DNA of 64,000 nucleotides from Pristionchus mayeri (taxonomy: Eukaryota; Nematoda; Chromadorea; Rhabditida; Neodiplogasteridae): the NCBI GenBank assembly GCA_036245805.1, contig BTRK01000001.1, positions 31,069,087 through 31,133,086 on the forward strand, read 5' to 3'. A program made the translations under genes and the position numbers. Under the pieces are notes generated by a model. The model had not been told where the DNA came from. It did no database searches and worked only from the letters and a program-made list of their open reading frames with translations. The first letter of the stretch is position 1. Each line of letters starts with the position of its first letter. Of the stretch, positions 1 to 12,000 are shown piece by piece.

Positions 1-59
1 CATTGCGGAATAGAGAGGAGACTGCGCCCTGCGAAGGAACACTCATACCCACGGCATTA

Positions 60-175
60 TTTGGCAAATTTCCAGAAAACATTCGCTTCGGGACCAATCT
101 CGAGAGAGCATGTAAATTCGCGAGAGATTGCTCTCTTTCTTTGCACTCTCTCATCTCACGCCCACCCCCTATAAG
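60..175. repeat. Dispersed repeat, also present inverted near 43.07-43.15 kb
   Basis: The stretch around AGAGAGCATGTAAATTC followed by AGAGATTGCTCTCTTT recurs in reverse orientation at about 43,070-43,150, with the adjoining CATACGCTTCGAGAC-like sequence also conserved. Nothing here reads as coding in the frame of the flanking carboxylase gene. It lies downstream (on the minus strand) of the donor site at 363, so it is intronic. Confidence 0.5.
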
Positions 176-363
176 AAGCAGTGCATCTCCACTTCTCCCC
201 CTCTCTCCTCTCTTCCCCTACCTTCGCTCCCGTGACTGCTTCGGCAGTGAGCCACGCGTAGTTGAGATCTCCTCTGAGACCCTTCGAGGCTATCACATCG
301 TGCGCTCCTCCGAATGCCTCAACCATCAATCGATAATCCCAGTTGCAAGGAAGGATACGGTAC

Positions 364-3043
364 CTTGCGAGTGATCAGGGTGATCTTGGGCACGGTCGCC
401 TTCTCGTGTGCTTTGAGCAGCTGGGCACCATGATTCATGATTCCGCCGTACTTCTGGAGATAAAACATTAAAGTGAGGGTAGAGAATAGTCAGTAGTTAA
501 TCGATAATACGTGGTGATAACCGTACCTGGGCAGTTCCGGGGAGGAATCCGGGCTCGTCGACGAGAGTGATGATGGGCACGTTGAAGGCATCGCAGAATC
601 GCACGAAGCGAGCACCCTTGTCGGAAGAGTTGATATCGAGACAACCTGAAGAGGCAGCAGAAATAAAGAGAACCCTACTCAAGGCATCTTCTCAGAGCGG
701 ACAAAATATTAGTAGTATCATTTTTATTGATTTATCCTAAATTTTCCATAATTTTCCAATTGATTATACACAAGAAACAATTCGCCAAATCCTTGGCTTT
801 TGATAAATCTAGAAATAATGTACGATAGCAAAATGAGCGGAATGAAATGATTTGTAAGAATAGTTGAAAAGAATGGAATGATTTCTAAGAATAGTTGAAA
901 AGTGTCTGACCAGCGGTGAACATGGGGTTGTTTCCGACGACTCCGACTGTTCGTCCTTTCATCCTCGCGAATCCAACCACGATATTCTTGGCGTAGTCGG
1001 GCATGATCTCGAAGAAATCGCCCTTGTCGACCAGGGAGAGGATCACGTCCTTCATGTTGTACGCTGCAGTACTTTCGAGGGGAACCACTGTGTCCAGAGA
1101 GGGAACAACACGGTCCCTGCAAGGAGCACCCATCAGAGGAGAGAGAGCAAGGAAAACAGCAATATAGTCGCCATTTCCACTAGAAAGTGAGCGAGTGCTA
1201 TATGACTTCTTGTATAGTTGGCCCATCCCCTCTCCCTCCCCTATCTCACTCATTTCTCGGTCCGATTTTCGGCCACACAACCCCTCTGCGATAGGAAGGG
1301 GGCGTGAAATGATAAGGGAAGAAGGGGGGGGGGCAACTATCCAAGAAGTTCCGTATAATCTACGAATGGAAGTGTATATTAACTGACCATGGGTCATCGC
1401 ATGCTCTGGTGGGCGCTGCATCACTGCTCGAGAGGGGGAGGTAGTTGAACAACTCGCGGATGTTCATCAGTGCATCCATGTCATTCTCGAAGACAGCGTG
1501 AGCGATGCCTGAGGAGAAGGACCATCAGTATTGGATTAAGTTGAAACATTATCCGTTTCTTCGAGAATCTGTGCCTATAAGATAATGTACGTAAACTCCC
1601 TATTGTGCATTGTGTAGTATTTTTCCCAGGTAGGAAATGAAAACAGCATGGTTTGCAGACCCTTTCCCTCGCTTACCCGAAGTGACAGTATAAGTCTTGG
1701 CACCTTCCGATTTCTCATTCGACGAGTCGCACACCTACAACAACCAATTCCTTCTCCGTCCATTGGAACTTGGGTTCAGCTGGCACTGGCACTTTTTTAC
1801 TCTGCGGGAACAGCACATAATATTTGAATATTTTGATCGGGACCATTTGTAATTATGTAATAGTTTGCAACATGATCCTACGATAACTCTCAATTATTAT
1901 GAAATAGTGCCGCGAAGTAAAGAAGTGCCAGCACATTTCGTACAAATATACATCTGTTCACAAGACTATGATACATGCACTATCCCTAACTCTCGTACCA
2001 TGAAGGTGAAGTCAGTGAGTGCGGGGAAGTAGACTGCTCGGTCAGCCGGTCCCTTGATGAGCGAGATCTGCAGAACCACTCCCGATACCTTCACTTTCGC
2101 CTGCAGTGAACAATCAATAAATCAATCAATCAATCAATATTTATCATGTGAAAGGCTAACTCTAGATGAGGAACAGATCTGTAGAAGTAGTTATGACTAC
2201 TCAGTTCATGCAGAGTACAGGGGGCACTATATATGATGAGAACTATGACGTCATGCCGCCTTTGATACATCTTCGCCCCATCCCAACTTTTTCGAATCAC
2301 CCTCGGCCAAAGGCTACATGACATCATAGTTCTCATCCGACCTAGAGCCGAACAGCGTTGTCATAACTACTTGCGACATTCAGCATATATTCGACGGAAG
2401 TGCAATAAGAATGCGAATTTTCATAATACCTCTCCGATGTCGCCGTATCCTTCCCGTGACTCGTTTTCCTCCAGCGTCATACTCACTCCGCCCACGTCAC
2501 CCAGTCCGATCACGGGCACGCCCATACGCATCGTGCTCTGCGATCATGTTGTAGTCCCTGAAGCTGCCCGGATCAACCAGCACTTCGATCCTCTGGCGGG
2601 CAGTCAACTGAGGTGGAAGATTATCGATTAATGGGAGGGGAATGATTATTCGACGGAAGTGCAATAAGAATGCGAATTTTCATAATACCTCTCCGATGTC
2701 GCCGTATCCTTCCCGTGACTCGTTTTCCTCCAGCGTCATACTCACTCCGCCCACGTCACCCAGTCCGATCACGGGCACGCCCATACGCATCGCGTCCTCA
2801 AAGCGGCAGAAGGTCGGATGAGAGCTATGACGTCATGCCGTCCTTCATATATCAAAGGTGTTATGACGTCATAATTCTCATCTGACCTACCCCTGGCACA
2901 ACAATAAGCTATCATAGTAGACGCGTGACTTTTCATGTTTAATTCTAAAATATTTAAGTACCTTGATTATCTGGACGATACTCTTGGCGTGGATGGGCGA
3001 GAGAGATCCTCCGCTGACCGTGAAATCCTGCATATTCTCCCGC

Positions 3044-3105
<62 letters not shown>

Positions 3106-3873
3106 TCATCCTCACAATCGAGTAAATGAAGATAAATCGGCCGGCGATCTGAGCACGTCCAGTCACCACCGAGTCAGCCGAGTACTGCAACACTCACACC
3201 CAATCATATTCAGCAGATCCTACGATATGAACAAGTTAAAATCGATAATTGTTGTGCACCGTAATTCAGTGATTGCATCCAGGGTTAGCATACTCATAAC
3301 GTTCTGCGGGAAGAGACTATTCTCGAATGACCAGGAGTACGTTCACAATCCAATGATGTCTAGAGCACCTTGCACTCTACTCAACGGCCATTCGAGTACT
3401 CTCCTCTCTCTTCCCTTAACTCACCTCCTTCATCTGCTTTCCGAAGTTAGTGCAAGTGTGCTCTGCGATCATGTTGTAGTCCCTGAAGCTGCCCGGATCA
3501 ACCAGCACTTCGATCCTCTGGCGGGCAGTCAACTGAGGTGGAAGATTATCGATTAATGGGAGGGGAATGATTATCAATTGATTGGAGGATGATGATTGGC
3601 GCTTGATTGGAGGAAGATGATTATCGATTGATGGGAGGAGTGGGGAGCACCTTCTTGTGTTGAGCATCGATCCTCTTCTGGCTTCCTCCCATCTCACGAG
3701 ACTTTTCCATCCTCTGAAACCCGAGTTGAAAGGAGTGCGATTGGCGGCACTAGGTTCGGTGAGAACTATGACGTCATGCCGCCTTTGATACATCAAAGGC
3801 GGCATGACGTCATAGTTCTCATCCGACATAGTGCTTGGCACTTCACCTTCTCTGCCATAATGACCATTCCCAT
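364..3873 (-). CDS. Propionyl-CoA carboxylase beta-like (carboxyltransferase), partial, diverged
   Basis: The family transfers carboxyl from biotin to propionyl-CoA in mitochondria. Minus-strand exons with matching phases: 3847-3873 (start MGMVIMAEK), 3651-3713 ([13 protein letters not shown]), 3425-3532 ([16 protein letters not shown]), 3116-3184 ([13 protein letters not shown]), 2962-3027 ([15 protein letters not shown]), 2689-2796 ([12 protein letters not shown]), 1999-2100 (ALTDFTFM), 1677-1734 ([10 protein letters not shown]), 1388-1508 ([20 protein letters not shown]), 911-1116 (DRVVP to NNPMFTAG), 527-645 ([27 protein letters not shown]), 364-454 ([13 protein letters not shown], ending ITRK). 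The 3' end lies left of the window. Odd points: the oxyanion-hole block normally GPCAGGAVYSPA reads [11 protein letters not shown], and about 20 residues expected between FTFM and GAKT (SYLFITGPDVV region) are absent. No mitochondrial targeting peptide is seen. It may be a paralog rather than the housekeeping subunit. Confidence 0.82.
1195..1375. mobile_element. MITE family 3 copy (pyrimidine-arm type) in an intron
   Basis: About 180 bp with inverted ends (GACTTCTTGTATAGTTGG against CCAAGAAGTTCCGTATAA), a pyrimidine-rich left half, the conserved internal block GATTTTCGGCC and a poly-G run near 1327. Same architecture as the clearer copy at 16,995-17,171. It lies in the carboxylase intron 1117-1387. 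Confidence 0.6.
2222..2349. mobile_element. MITE family 1 copy (ATGACGTCAT palindrome)
   Basis: Arms GATGAGAACTATGACGTCAT and ATGACATCATAGTTCTCATC flank a diverged centre. Intronic, in the carboxylase gene between exons 1999-2100 and 2689-2796. Confidence 0.8.
2388..2650. repeat. Scrambled duplicate of two carboxylase exons fused together
   Basis: Bases 2388-2532 duplicate 2649-2793 (exon with [12 protein letters not shown] plus its donor side), and 2533-2648 duplicate 3460-3576 (exon with [16 protein letters not shown] plus its acceptor side). By eye the copies look nearly identical. The fusion keeps an acceptor from one exon and a donor from the other, but the reading frames do not match: on the minus strand it reads ...[16 protein letters not shown] then a stop. 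It lies inside the intron 2101-2688 and can be skipped. It could also be an assembly artefact from two haplotypes. Confidence 0.85.
2811..2890. mobile_element. MITE family 1 copy
   Basis: GGTCGGATGAGAGCTATGAC...GTCATAATTCTCATCTGACC, about 80-bp imperfect palindrome, only about 15 bp upstream (minus strand) of the acceptor of exon 2689-2796. Confidence 0.85.
3043..3102. repeat. (CT)n microsatellite in carboxylase intron
   Basis: About 60 bp of uninterrupted CT dinucleotides in the short intron 3028-3115 of the minus-strand carboxylase gene; read on the gene strand it is (AG)n directly after the donor GTGAGG. Confidence 0.95.
3747..3834. mobile_element. MITE family 1, near-perfect palindromic copy
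   Basis: 88 bp reading GCACTAGGTTCGGTGAGAAC at one end and its near inverse ending CCGACATAGTGC at the other, with the centre CCGCCTTTGATACATCAAAG. Both arms carry ATGACGTCAT. It fills most of intron 1 of the carboxylase-like gene. Confidence 0.92.
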
Positions 3874-3954
3874 GAGTACTGCATTGAACTGAATTTCATG
3901 GAGCACCTTCAGAGGCACCTTAAGTTTGAATGTTGATCTTTGGTCCTTGATCAT

Positions 3955-4874
3955 TTATCTCACCTTTTCCGCGTTGATATTGGGCTTGAGGGTGGTGACG
4001 GACACCTCGAAAGCACGAGAGATGTGCAGCACCTGCATTGATAAGAGATCAAACTGCAAAGATCAGAGATCAAAGTCGACTCACCGAGGCACTGTTGATA
4101 TCGATTCCGCAGTAGTTAGGGGCCGAGATGAGATTGACCAAAAGATCGTCAAGAGTGAACTCGTGGCCATGCTGAAAAGGTTTGAATGGTTTTGAATTAC
4201 TTCTATTTTTGGCATATTGTACTCTTGTTACACGAACTTTTGAAAGTCTGCGGAGTCTAGCAGGATGATAACGTACCTGCACGACATCGAAGGCTCTAAC
4301 GACCATGGCGAGACGGAGTCTCGCGCAGAACGTCTTGAGGAAAGCTCGGCCGTCTTTGCGGTAGCTCTGCAGAAAGGGGGCGGGGCTTGGCTTGAAAAGA
4401 AGCGTAGCTTACCCCGCAGGAACGCACCACGAGTGGGTCGTTCTTCGTGTCGCCCCACACCATAGCCAGCGCATTTCCGTCCTCATAGAACTCGTCCATC
4501 GAATGGGGCTTCTGGAAAGGGATAGGCTCCGCCAACTTCCCTTCGCTCCGCCCCTTTCCATTCTCCGCCCTCTCACCTTGAGCTCGACGAGCGTCTTCCA
4601 GTCCGTGATCTGCCACGGGATCGTGGCCGGGACACACAACACGCGTCGTGCGAGAGTCGCGCACAAGGGAAGCTCATGGAAGAGCTGCAAAATCTTGGAT
4701 TTATTTGAATTCCCGCCCAATTATCGGCGTTTTCCAACAGTCCCACATATAATGGAAAACTTTTTGGGTTGCTTAGTAAATCACCTTATTGCAGCGAGCA
4801 AACATGGCGGCCGTGCGCTTCGTTTTCATCTCGGTGTAGAAGCCGAGAGTCTGGTTCCACTTTTGGCACTCATG
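3955..4874 (-). pseudogene. PP1-like Ser/Thr phosphatase, 3' half, catalytic residues lost
   Basis: Minus-strand exons 4785-4874 (HECQKWNQTLGFYTEMK), 4577-4684 (LFHELPLCATLARRVLC), 4413-4511 (ALAMVWGDTKNDP), 4277-4366 (MVVRAFDVVQ), 4085-4171 (LLVNLISAPNYCG), 3955-4032 (VTTLKPNINAEKVR, stop) join in phase and align to the second half of a PP1-type phosphatase: GNHE..GFYDE, LPIAAI, DLLWSDP, CRAHQVV, LFSAPNYCG, FQILKP. The metal-binding histidine of CCHGG is replaced (CVPAT) and the one in RAHQ is F, so activity is very unlikely. The first exon starts at HEC of the GNHE motif. No GDxHG or GDxVDRG half is visible between 4.88 and 6.09 kb, so it looks 5'-truncated. Nematodes carry many PP1-like genes, and some pseudoenzymes are expressed. 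Confidence 0.7.
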
Positions 4875-4879
4875 CTGGC

Positions 4880-6091
4880 CTGAAAGGCTCCGCCCCCCTT
4901 CATGGCCACGTCCATTTCCCAATCACCTCTGAGCAGATGAACGCGAAAGAGAGGGAGGATCGATTGCCTCTCCTCTCCCTCGATTGGGTGCAAATACCAA
5001 CTCGGAGAGCCCGTGGAATGGGAGAGCAGAGTCGGGTAAGGGGAGGCTGCACGATCTCCGCTGTGAACTGCATGCGTTTTGTAGATTGGTATTTGATCTT
5101 CTAGAAGCTTGATCATATTTAGAGAAAAGTTGATCTTTGGTTTTCGATTTTTGATATGTCGTTTGTTCAATCACATGTATCGCGATTGCACACATGCAAG
5201 AAACGATAGATCAGAGATCATTCATGATAAATTGAGGGTTCAAACAAGGGTTGGATTCGTAAGAAATTGCTCTCTTCATTCTGCGTGCTCTTCAAATCAC
5301 TCAGACAGGCGATAGAGTGTGCAGAATGACTAGATCATTTCCCATGAAGCCAACCCAAGTACAAAGATCAACATATCAATCAGCGATTAACGTTTTTAGT
5401 AGTATGTTTGAAGAGAATGCATTGGAGAAAGGGGCTGTCGAATCTTCTCTCGAACTGTGCTGGCCGATGGACATCAAATGACAGCCAACAAATGCTCGTC
5501 ATAACATTTCAAGCTCTAGCGAGATCATTTATCCGGAAACGAGCGGCAAATGGAGTTGTGTGACAGGAGAAACTGGCAAGAAATACAAAGATTAATGGAA
5601 AGTGAAATGGTTGAAGTGAGCGATTGAAAGGCGTCTCGATCGATCGATATTTACTACTTATCGTATTGTACATACTGCACTACTAACCGGGTCGTACACG
5701 CTATTCAATTATAAGAAAATTTGAACAAAAGCTGGATTCCATTCAGGATGAATGGTCGAAGGAGTGATTTTAACCCGAAGTCTGAGCTCTCTCACTGGAT
5801 TGGCATTGAATACTGAAATTTCTAGACGGATAAGATCGTGTTCAAATGACTATCGTCGGATGGTAACATTAGTTGAACAATTTGTTGCAATTGTACCAAA
5901 TTCTAGAGGAATAAGCCATTTTGATTATCATACGATTCCATTCGACGATGATCATTCGTTGCAAAGTGCCGACTCAAGGGTCATTGACGTGGGATGAGAA
6001 CTATGGTGTTATGCCGCCTTTGATCTGTGAAAGGCGGCATGATGTCATAGTTCTCATCCGACCTAGTGCCTTCTATTGTGATTACGCTTCT
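4880..6091. other. Intergenic, no supported gene
   Basis: Between the PP1-like exons and the last tmc exon. It holds one family 1 MITE at its right end and several GATC/CAAAGATC motifs around 5.09-5.22 kb, but no frame with splice sites that reads as the missing N-terminal half of the phosphatase. Confidence 0.5.
5991..6070. mobile_element. MITE family 1 copy beside tmc stop
   Basis: GGGATGAGAACTATGGTGTT...ATGTCATAGTTCTCATCC with GACCTAGTGCC terminus, about 80 bp, 22 bp beyond the tmc stop codon, so probably within its 3' UTR. Confidence 0.85.
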
Positions 6092-9000
6092 CTACACTTC
6101 AGTCTGTGCATGGTGTTCCTTCTCCTTCTTGGGTGGTCTCCCCCTCACTCGACTCGTCTTCGGCGAAGAGCACACGTGCACCTCGAACTTGCGCGACTCC
6201 TGTAGCGAATGGAAAGGGTTACAGTAGGAGGCAGGTATTGATTGATCAGGATGGCTCCTCACCGAATTGGGCGTCTTCGGGGGCGACGAGGATATCCGGA
6301 AGCGGGGCGGACGCGTGACGTACGCGCGTGACGCGTCATCACCACGTACGAGGCGGAGTGTGGCAGGCTCGCCGTGACTGAACATTCAACATTCATTTTT
6401 ACTACTCTGTCACTGGTAGTGAGACTCATGGTAATTCGAGGACGAATACGAATTCGCAATGGCCTCCGCCTCCTCGTATGACGCAATGTGCGAGGGGGAG
6501 GGGATTGTGAATTCGCAATTCGACCTCGAATTACCAAATCAGTACTAGGTAGGATAGGAACTATGACGTCATCTGTGCCTTTGATATATCAAGGCTAGTA
6601 TGACGCCATAGTTCTCATCCTAGTGCATCCTCTCCTCTCACCCATGGGGCGGCACGATGGGTGCTCCGTCGCTCCTCTCGTCGTCGCTCTCCGCACTGTT
6701 GTCTCCTCTCCTCGTGGGGAACACTACCCGTGCCATGATAGGAGACAGCATCGCCGAAGTGTAACTGCAAAAGGAAATTGTATTCATGCCGTTCGGCGCG
6801 CGTTTGCCTCGCAGGTTCCGCGCACTAATGTTGTCGTATCCCTCCTCAACTCTCCGGCTTTCACTATCAAAGGTGAGATACTATCCAATCGTCGGCACTA
6901 ACTAAGTAACTAACAATCATTTGCTTTTCATTCTATCTAGATGAGTGGTTGCGATTCCGCTACGCCTTTCCTTCCTCAAATTACGAAATCAGCCGAGAAG
7001 CACTACCAAGCATCGAATGGCCATCCCTGATTCCAACCTCGAGTGCAGATGCTGGGCTGCATCCTCGCTGCTGGAGGTGTGAGCTGGCGCATCGTCCCGG
7101 AACGAACCGTCCTGAATAGTCAGTTGTCGATAGGAAGTGAATACGGTAGTCAGATTATATCGTAAATAGTAGTAATGGCTTCGCAAGAAATGGTCTCGTC
7201 TGCAGAATGAAGTGAAACTATTAAGTAGGGATGACATTAAATGGGAAGTCATCCCTACTCAATAGTCAGTTGTCGATAAAAGGAGAGTACGGTAACCAGA
7301 CGACATCCAAACCTGGCTGGGCGGCCGTGTGCTGACATCTCCCGCGCAGCTCTCGTCAGGCTCCCTGAACCGATAATATTGTATGATTTTTCATTCTCTA
7401 TCCCATTTCACACTCGTTCTTTGGCTAGACAGAAAGTGCCCAAAGTTAAAAAAGCAAGCTCAAATTGATATAAGAAATGTGATCTTTAAGCTCTCTTACC
7501 TATACTCGTGATGGCCACTGCGAGAAGACTTCTTTCGAGATCGAGAGTTGAAGCTTGACCTGGGATTCAAAATATCAGGTTTTCACATACAATGTAAAAC
7601 CACAATTCAATGTTAACGCGGAGTAATGAATGCATGTCGCTGATATCCTATCATGGCCTCCTTTATAGCCAACATCAATCAGCAAACTGCTATTATATCA
7701 AGTAGGGATGTGCTGTTCATATCCTCGCTAGTTCTACTCCAGAGATGTACGGCAATGAAGCTTTCAGAGGAGAGAAGGGGACGAGTTGTCATTTCAAGAG
7801 TCAAATGATGAAACATCAGATAAGTTCCCCACTTGTGATTCGGGTAGAGATCAGGGCTGTGGCGAGAGTCAGAGGGCGACCCGGAGCTGTTTGCCACTCT
7901 GAATTTGACAACAAATATACTGTTATGCTCAACTATTAAACTATTATTACTATCATTCGATGAATCGACTTCTCTTCAACATAGATTTGCTCACTCTAGA
8001 TATCGCGGGTTCCTCTGATACCCCGCGGAACGGCTGTTCGAAGTCTCGCTCGATCCCGACGACCCGCTGGATTCGCCCGTCGTTGGAGATCTGTAATTGT
8101 AACGATCTTCTTGATATTCTAACAATTGAATTGGTTTGAGGAACATTACATCAACCCAGATTCCAAGTGAAACATGGACGACGATTATTTGAAACATGGA
8201 ATGCTACTGAAGAATATCGACCACTCATCATCTTGCTATAACTGCACGACTTGAGAAATATGGATTGATCGATTTATCGCTTCCTAAAAGTGGAAACTCA
8301 CGCTATACTAGGAGTTGCGTACTCGATCTCTATTCGTTTCGAATACTTGCGGCTCATGCTGAAATGAGGATTCTGATTTCTAAATTATTTCTAAAAATAC
8401 AAATTAAAATTATTTTACCTCGCAGTCGTCGATCTATCCGCCCTACTATTCGGTGCCTGCCCCTGTGAGGCTGTTTGGTAGGACCTGCAAGAGGGTATGC
8501 TCATTCTTTCCATTCCTTCCTTCAATTCCTCCCTCCCCCCTTCCCCATTCCTTCCACTCCCATTCCAAGTGCGTTCTCTAATTACTGGAAAACATTGGGA
8601 GAGCTTGAATTGCATGGAATACTGGATTACTAAAGAAATCAGTGGAAGGAAGCAGTCATTTGTACTCGCATTTCACTCTTTCCGAGAGTGTCTCTAGTAT
8701 GGAAGGGAAGGGATTTAGGTAAGGAAGATGATTGAACTATCTTCATCTTACGATGTTCAAACTAGCAGTAAGAGATCAAAGATGAAATATCGCACCTATC
8801 CTCGTCCTCATCACTGGCACTTCCCTCCTCCTCACTGCTGCCACTCAGCAGTTGTCTCTTCTCCTCCTCTCCCTTCTCCGCTGGGCCCGCCTCCAGATCC
8901 TCCAGCGGAATACGCTCGTATCTGTATCAATGAATCGGTTTAGGACCAGGGTTTGCAATTCAAAATCCAATGCGAATTCTCAATCGCCTCCTCCCCTCAA

Positions 9001-12000
9001 ATATCACGAAATCCAGGGGGGGGGGGGCGAATTCGCAATCGACTTCGAATTGCAAACCCTAATTAGGCCTACATGAAATCAGTGGGCACAATCAGTATTT
9101 AGATGAGCAAGGGTACGAAAATCATTGAATCACCTCGTCATTTCACTCATTTTCATATCGTCCGGTGGACCAGCAAGAAAATCGAGATGATTTTACGATT
9201 CACACTTTTACCCACTTCTTCGGGTCAGCTAATCCGATGCAGATCAGGATTTTCTGTTTGAGAGTCAGCTTAGTGCCCTCGAGTTGCACCGACTCGGGAC
9301 GGACACTGTAAGGAAAGCTTTTATTGCATACAAAGGTAAAATTTTCATGATTTATTGCAAATTTATGAATTTCTGACTCGGGTTCGAAAATTATCCACGT
9401 AATATGTTGCTTGTCATGAAAATTTTCATTTCTCGTCTACTTGCGATCGAAAGATCAGAAATCGGGATCGGAAGTGACTCAACCCACTTGGACGAATGAG
9501 TGATATAACATGATGCCGAAAAAACGGCATGACGTCATAGTTCTCATCTGACCTAGTTCTTACCCAACCTGGTGCTCTTCGTTCTTTCCGCTGCCTTCTC
9601 TCCGTGCACTGATCCCTCGCTGTCGGATGAGTGATCGACTTCGGAGACCGAGCTGTAGAATGACGAGATAGCAAAAGGTAAAGGTATTCCCGTATCAGGC
9701 ACAGGTCCTGCGCGTTGCAAGGCCAGTGTCTACGATAGGCTAGTTCAGTCCGGAGAGCCAAATAGAGATAGTTATCATTCTCACAGATCATTTCCCGCTT
9801 CGCTTACTGGCTTTGCTGAACGCATTGCGCACGAAAATATCTACATTCGAAATCATCTCTCTAAAGTGAGCTAACAATTTCATTTTGCTCACCCCAATGA
9901 AGGCACGAATCGATTGCTGTTGCTGGTGATCGATCGAGGCAGCGATTTCGTCGATCCGTCATTCTCCTGAATTTCGAAAATCATTACTTTCAAAAATCGA
10001 TTTTTAAAAAATCGACAATCTCTCACCGCAGCAATCTTCCTCTTGTCCTTCTTCTTCTTCTCCGAGCCGAACTTGAAGAAGATACTGCCTGGAACGGAAT
10101 GATTTAGACTTCGAAAGACATTGTTTCTTCTCTCTCGACAATCGGCACGCAGAATTACGAGGGAGTTATTAGTGGAGATAAAGCAGACTCGATAGACGAC
10201 AACACAGCTAACCCCTTCCCGTTCCTCTGCCGTGCTTGCCGCCCGCTAGCTCGAAGATCTTCTTCTTTTCCTCAGTTCGCTCGTGGGTCAACTAAGAAAT
10301 TTTTTTCAAAAAATCTATATTTCGAAATTCGCAAACCTGCGTAGTCAGATCGTCATTGGCCTCTCTCAAGCCTCGTACGAGTGAGAAGAGAAAGTAGATC
10401 ACCAGTCTGCAATTATCGATTTTCGAAACTCACATCTTTCCAAATCCATTTGTACAATGATTTGAATGAAAAATTAGTTCGCAATCCTACAGTAACCTAC
10501 AGTAGGAAGATGATGATGGGGATGATGATGCCGGGCGAGATCACCGCCTTCACAATGGACACCGTCTGGTCGTTGAGGTACTGTAACACGGCTCGAGTGA
10601 GTCGACAACTGGTTTGTTTTCCCTCACCTCCGTCATCGTGTTCGCGATCACCGAGTAGAAGTACTCCTGGCCGCTGCAGGGAGCAAATATCAGATTTGAT
10701 TTTGATTTCTTTCTGTGCGTATTTTTTGCCTTCTAGAGATCCAAGAGATCAGTAACAACAGAAAGGGTCCACAACTAGGTCTCATTCTAAAGTGGAAATG
10801 AAGAAGAATCCCTCACGCGAATGGTCCGCAGTTTCTCGATGGCTTCTTCGATGCAATCACGAAGCCGAAGGGAATCATGCTCATGAATAGCATGAAGAGA
10901 AGGAGACCGAGGAAGAAGTTGTTCGATCTGAAAGGAGAGATGAGCTGATCTTTGTTCTCTGACTATCCACATTTGTCAGTTAAGTCAGGAAAGTCAGGAA
11001 AGTCCGTTGCATTGCAATTTCGGCACTAGATCGGATGAGAACTATTGCTTCAAGCAAGAGCAGAAAACCACAATAGTTCTCATCCGACGTAGTGCCTCCA
11101 TTTCTAATCTGATATTTGATTTCTCACTTTGACGCTCGGAAGATCTGCTTCGCTGGCAAATTGCATGTCATGCAAGCCCAGCCACTGCAAAGTGATTTCC
11201 CTCTTGTACATAGTTATAGTTCTGTGCTTTCCGTATCTAGGAGTACTCGGAATCGGCACTAGGTCGGATGAGAACTATAACTTCGTGCTGACTTTAAGGC
11301 GGCATGACGTCATAGTTCTCATCCGACCTAGTTCCCTCGGAATCAGACATGTGACTAATTGATGTCAATCTAGAGGAAAGTCAAACTTAGAAAAGGCTAA
11401 AAAACAGAAAATCTCACCGTATGTACATGATGATGATAAGCTTGATGTTGTTGATGAAGGGGAGGAGAGGAACGAAGAAGAGACCCAGCCAGACCATTCC
11501 TCAACATTTGCTCAATTACGAAACGTCTGAATCCTGGATGAATTCTCTATGAGAAATTTGAATCTATGAAGAATATGGAAACACCTAAAATACGGAATTC
11601 CTCACCTTGGTTGTTCGCCAGATGCAACACATTCTCGGCCACCTTGAACTCGCCGTATTCGGGCTGAAACACAGCTTGTTTGCAGAGGGACTCTTGAAAT
11701 CATTTGATGAAACTGGCAAAAATCTCCCACGTTAAAGTGAACTCTAATTTTCGAACTAATACTAATGAACGTCATCCTAAGCCTCTATGGAGAGATGATC
11801 TCAGAAGAACTATTGGTGCGAAATGACGGATTGCAACAACCGGAGAATACCTATGCTTGCTCATATTGCGATTATCGCATAACGTGATAAATATTGATTG
11901 GTTGATTTATTAGAGAACGATCTCACGAATTTAGTCTCCAGATTCCAGCACCAGAATGAGTTGAGGTATCGGACGCCGAGTCCTCGAAGGAAATCAACGA

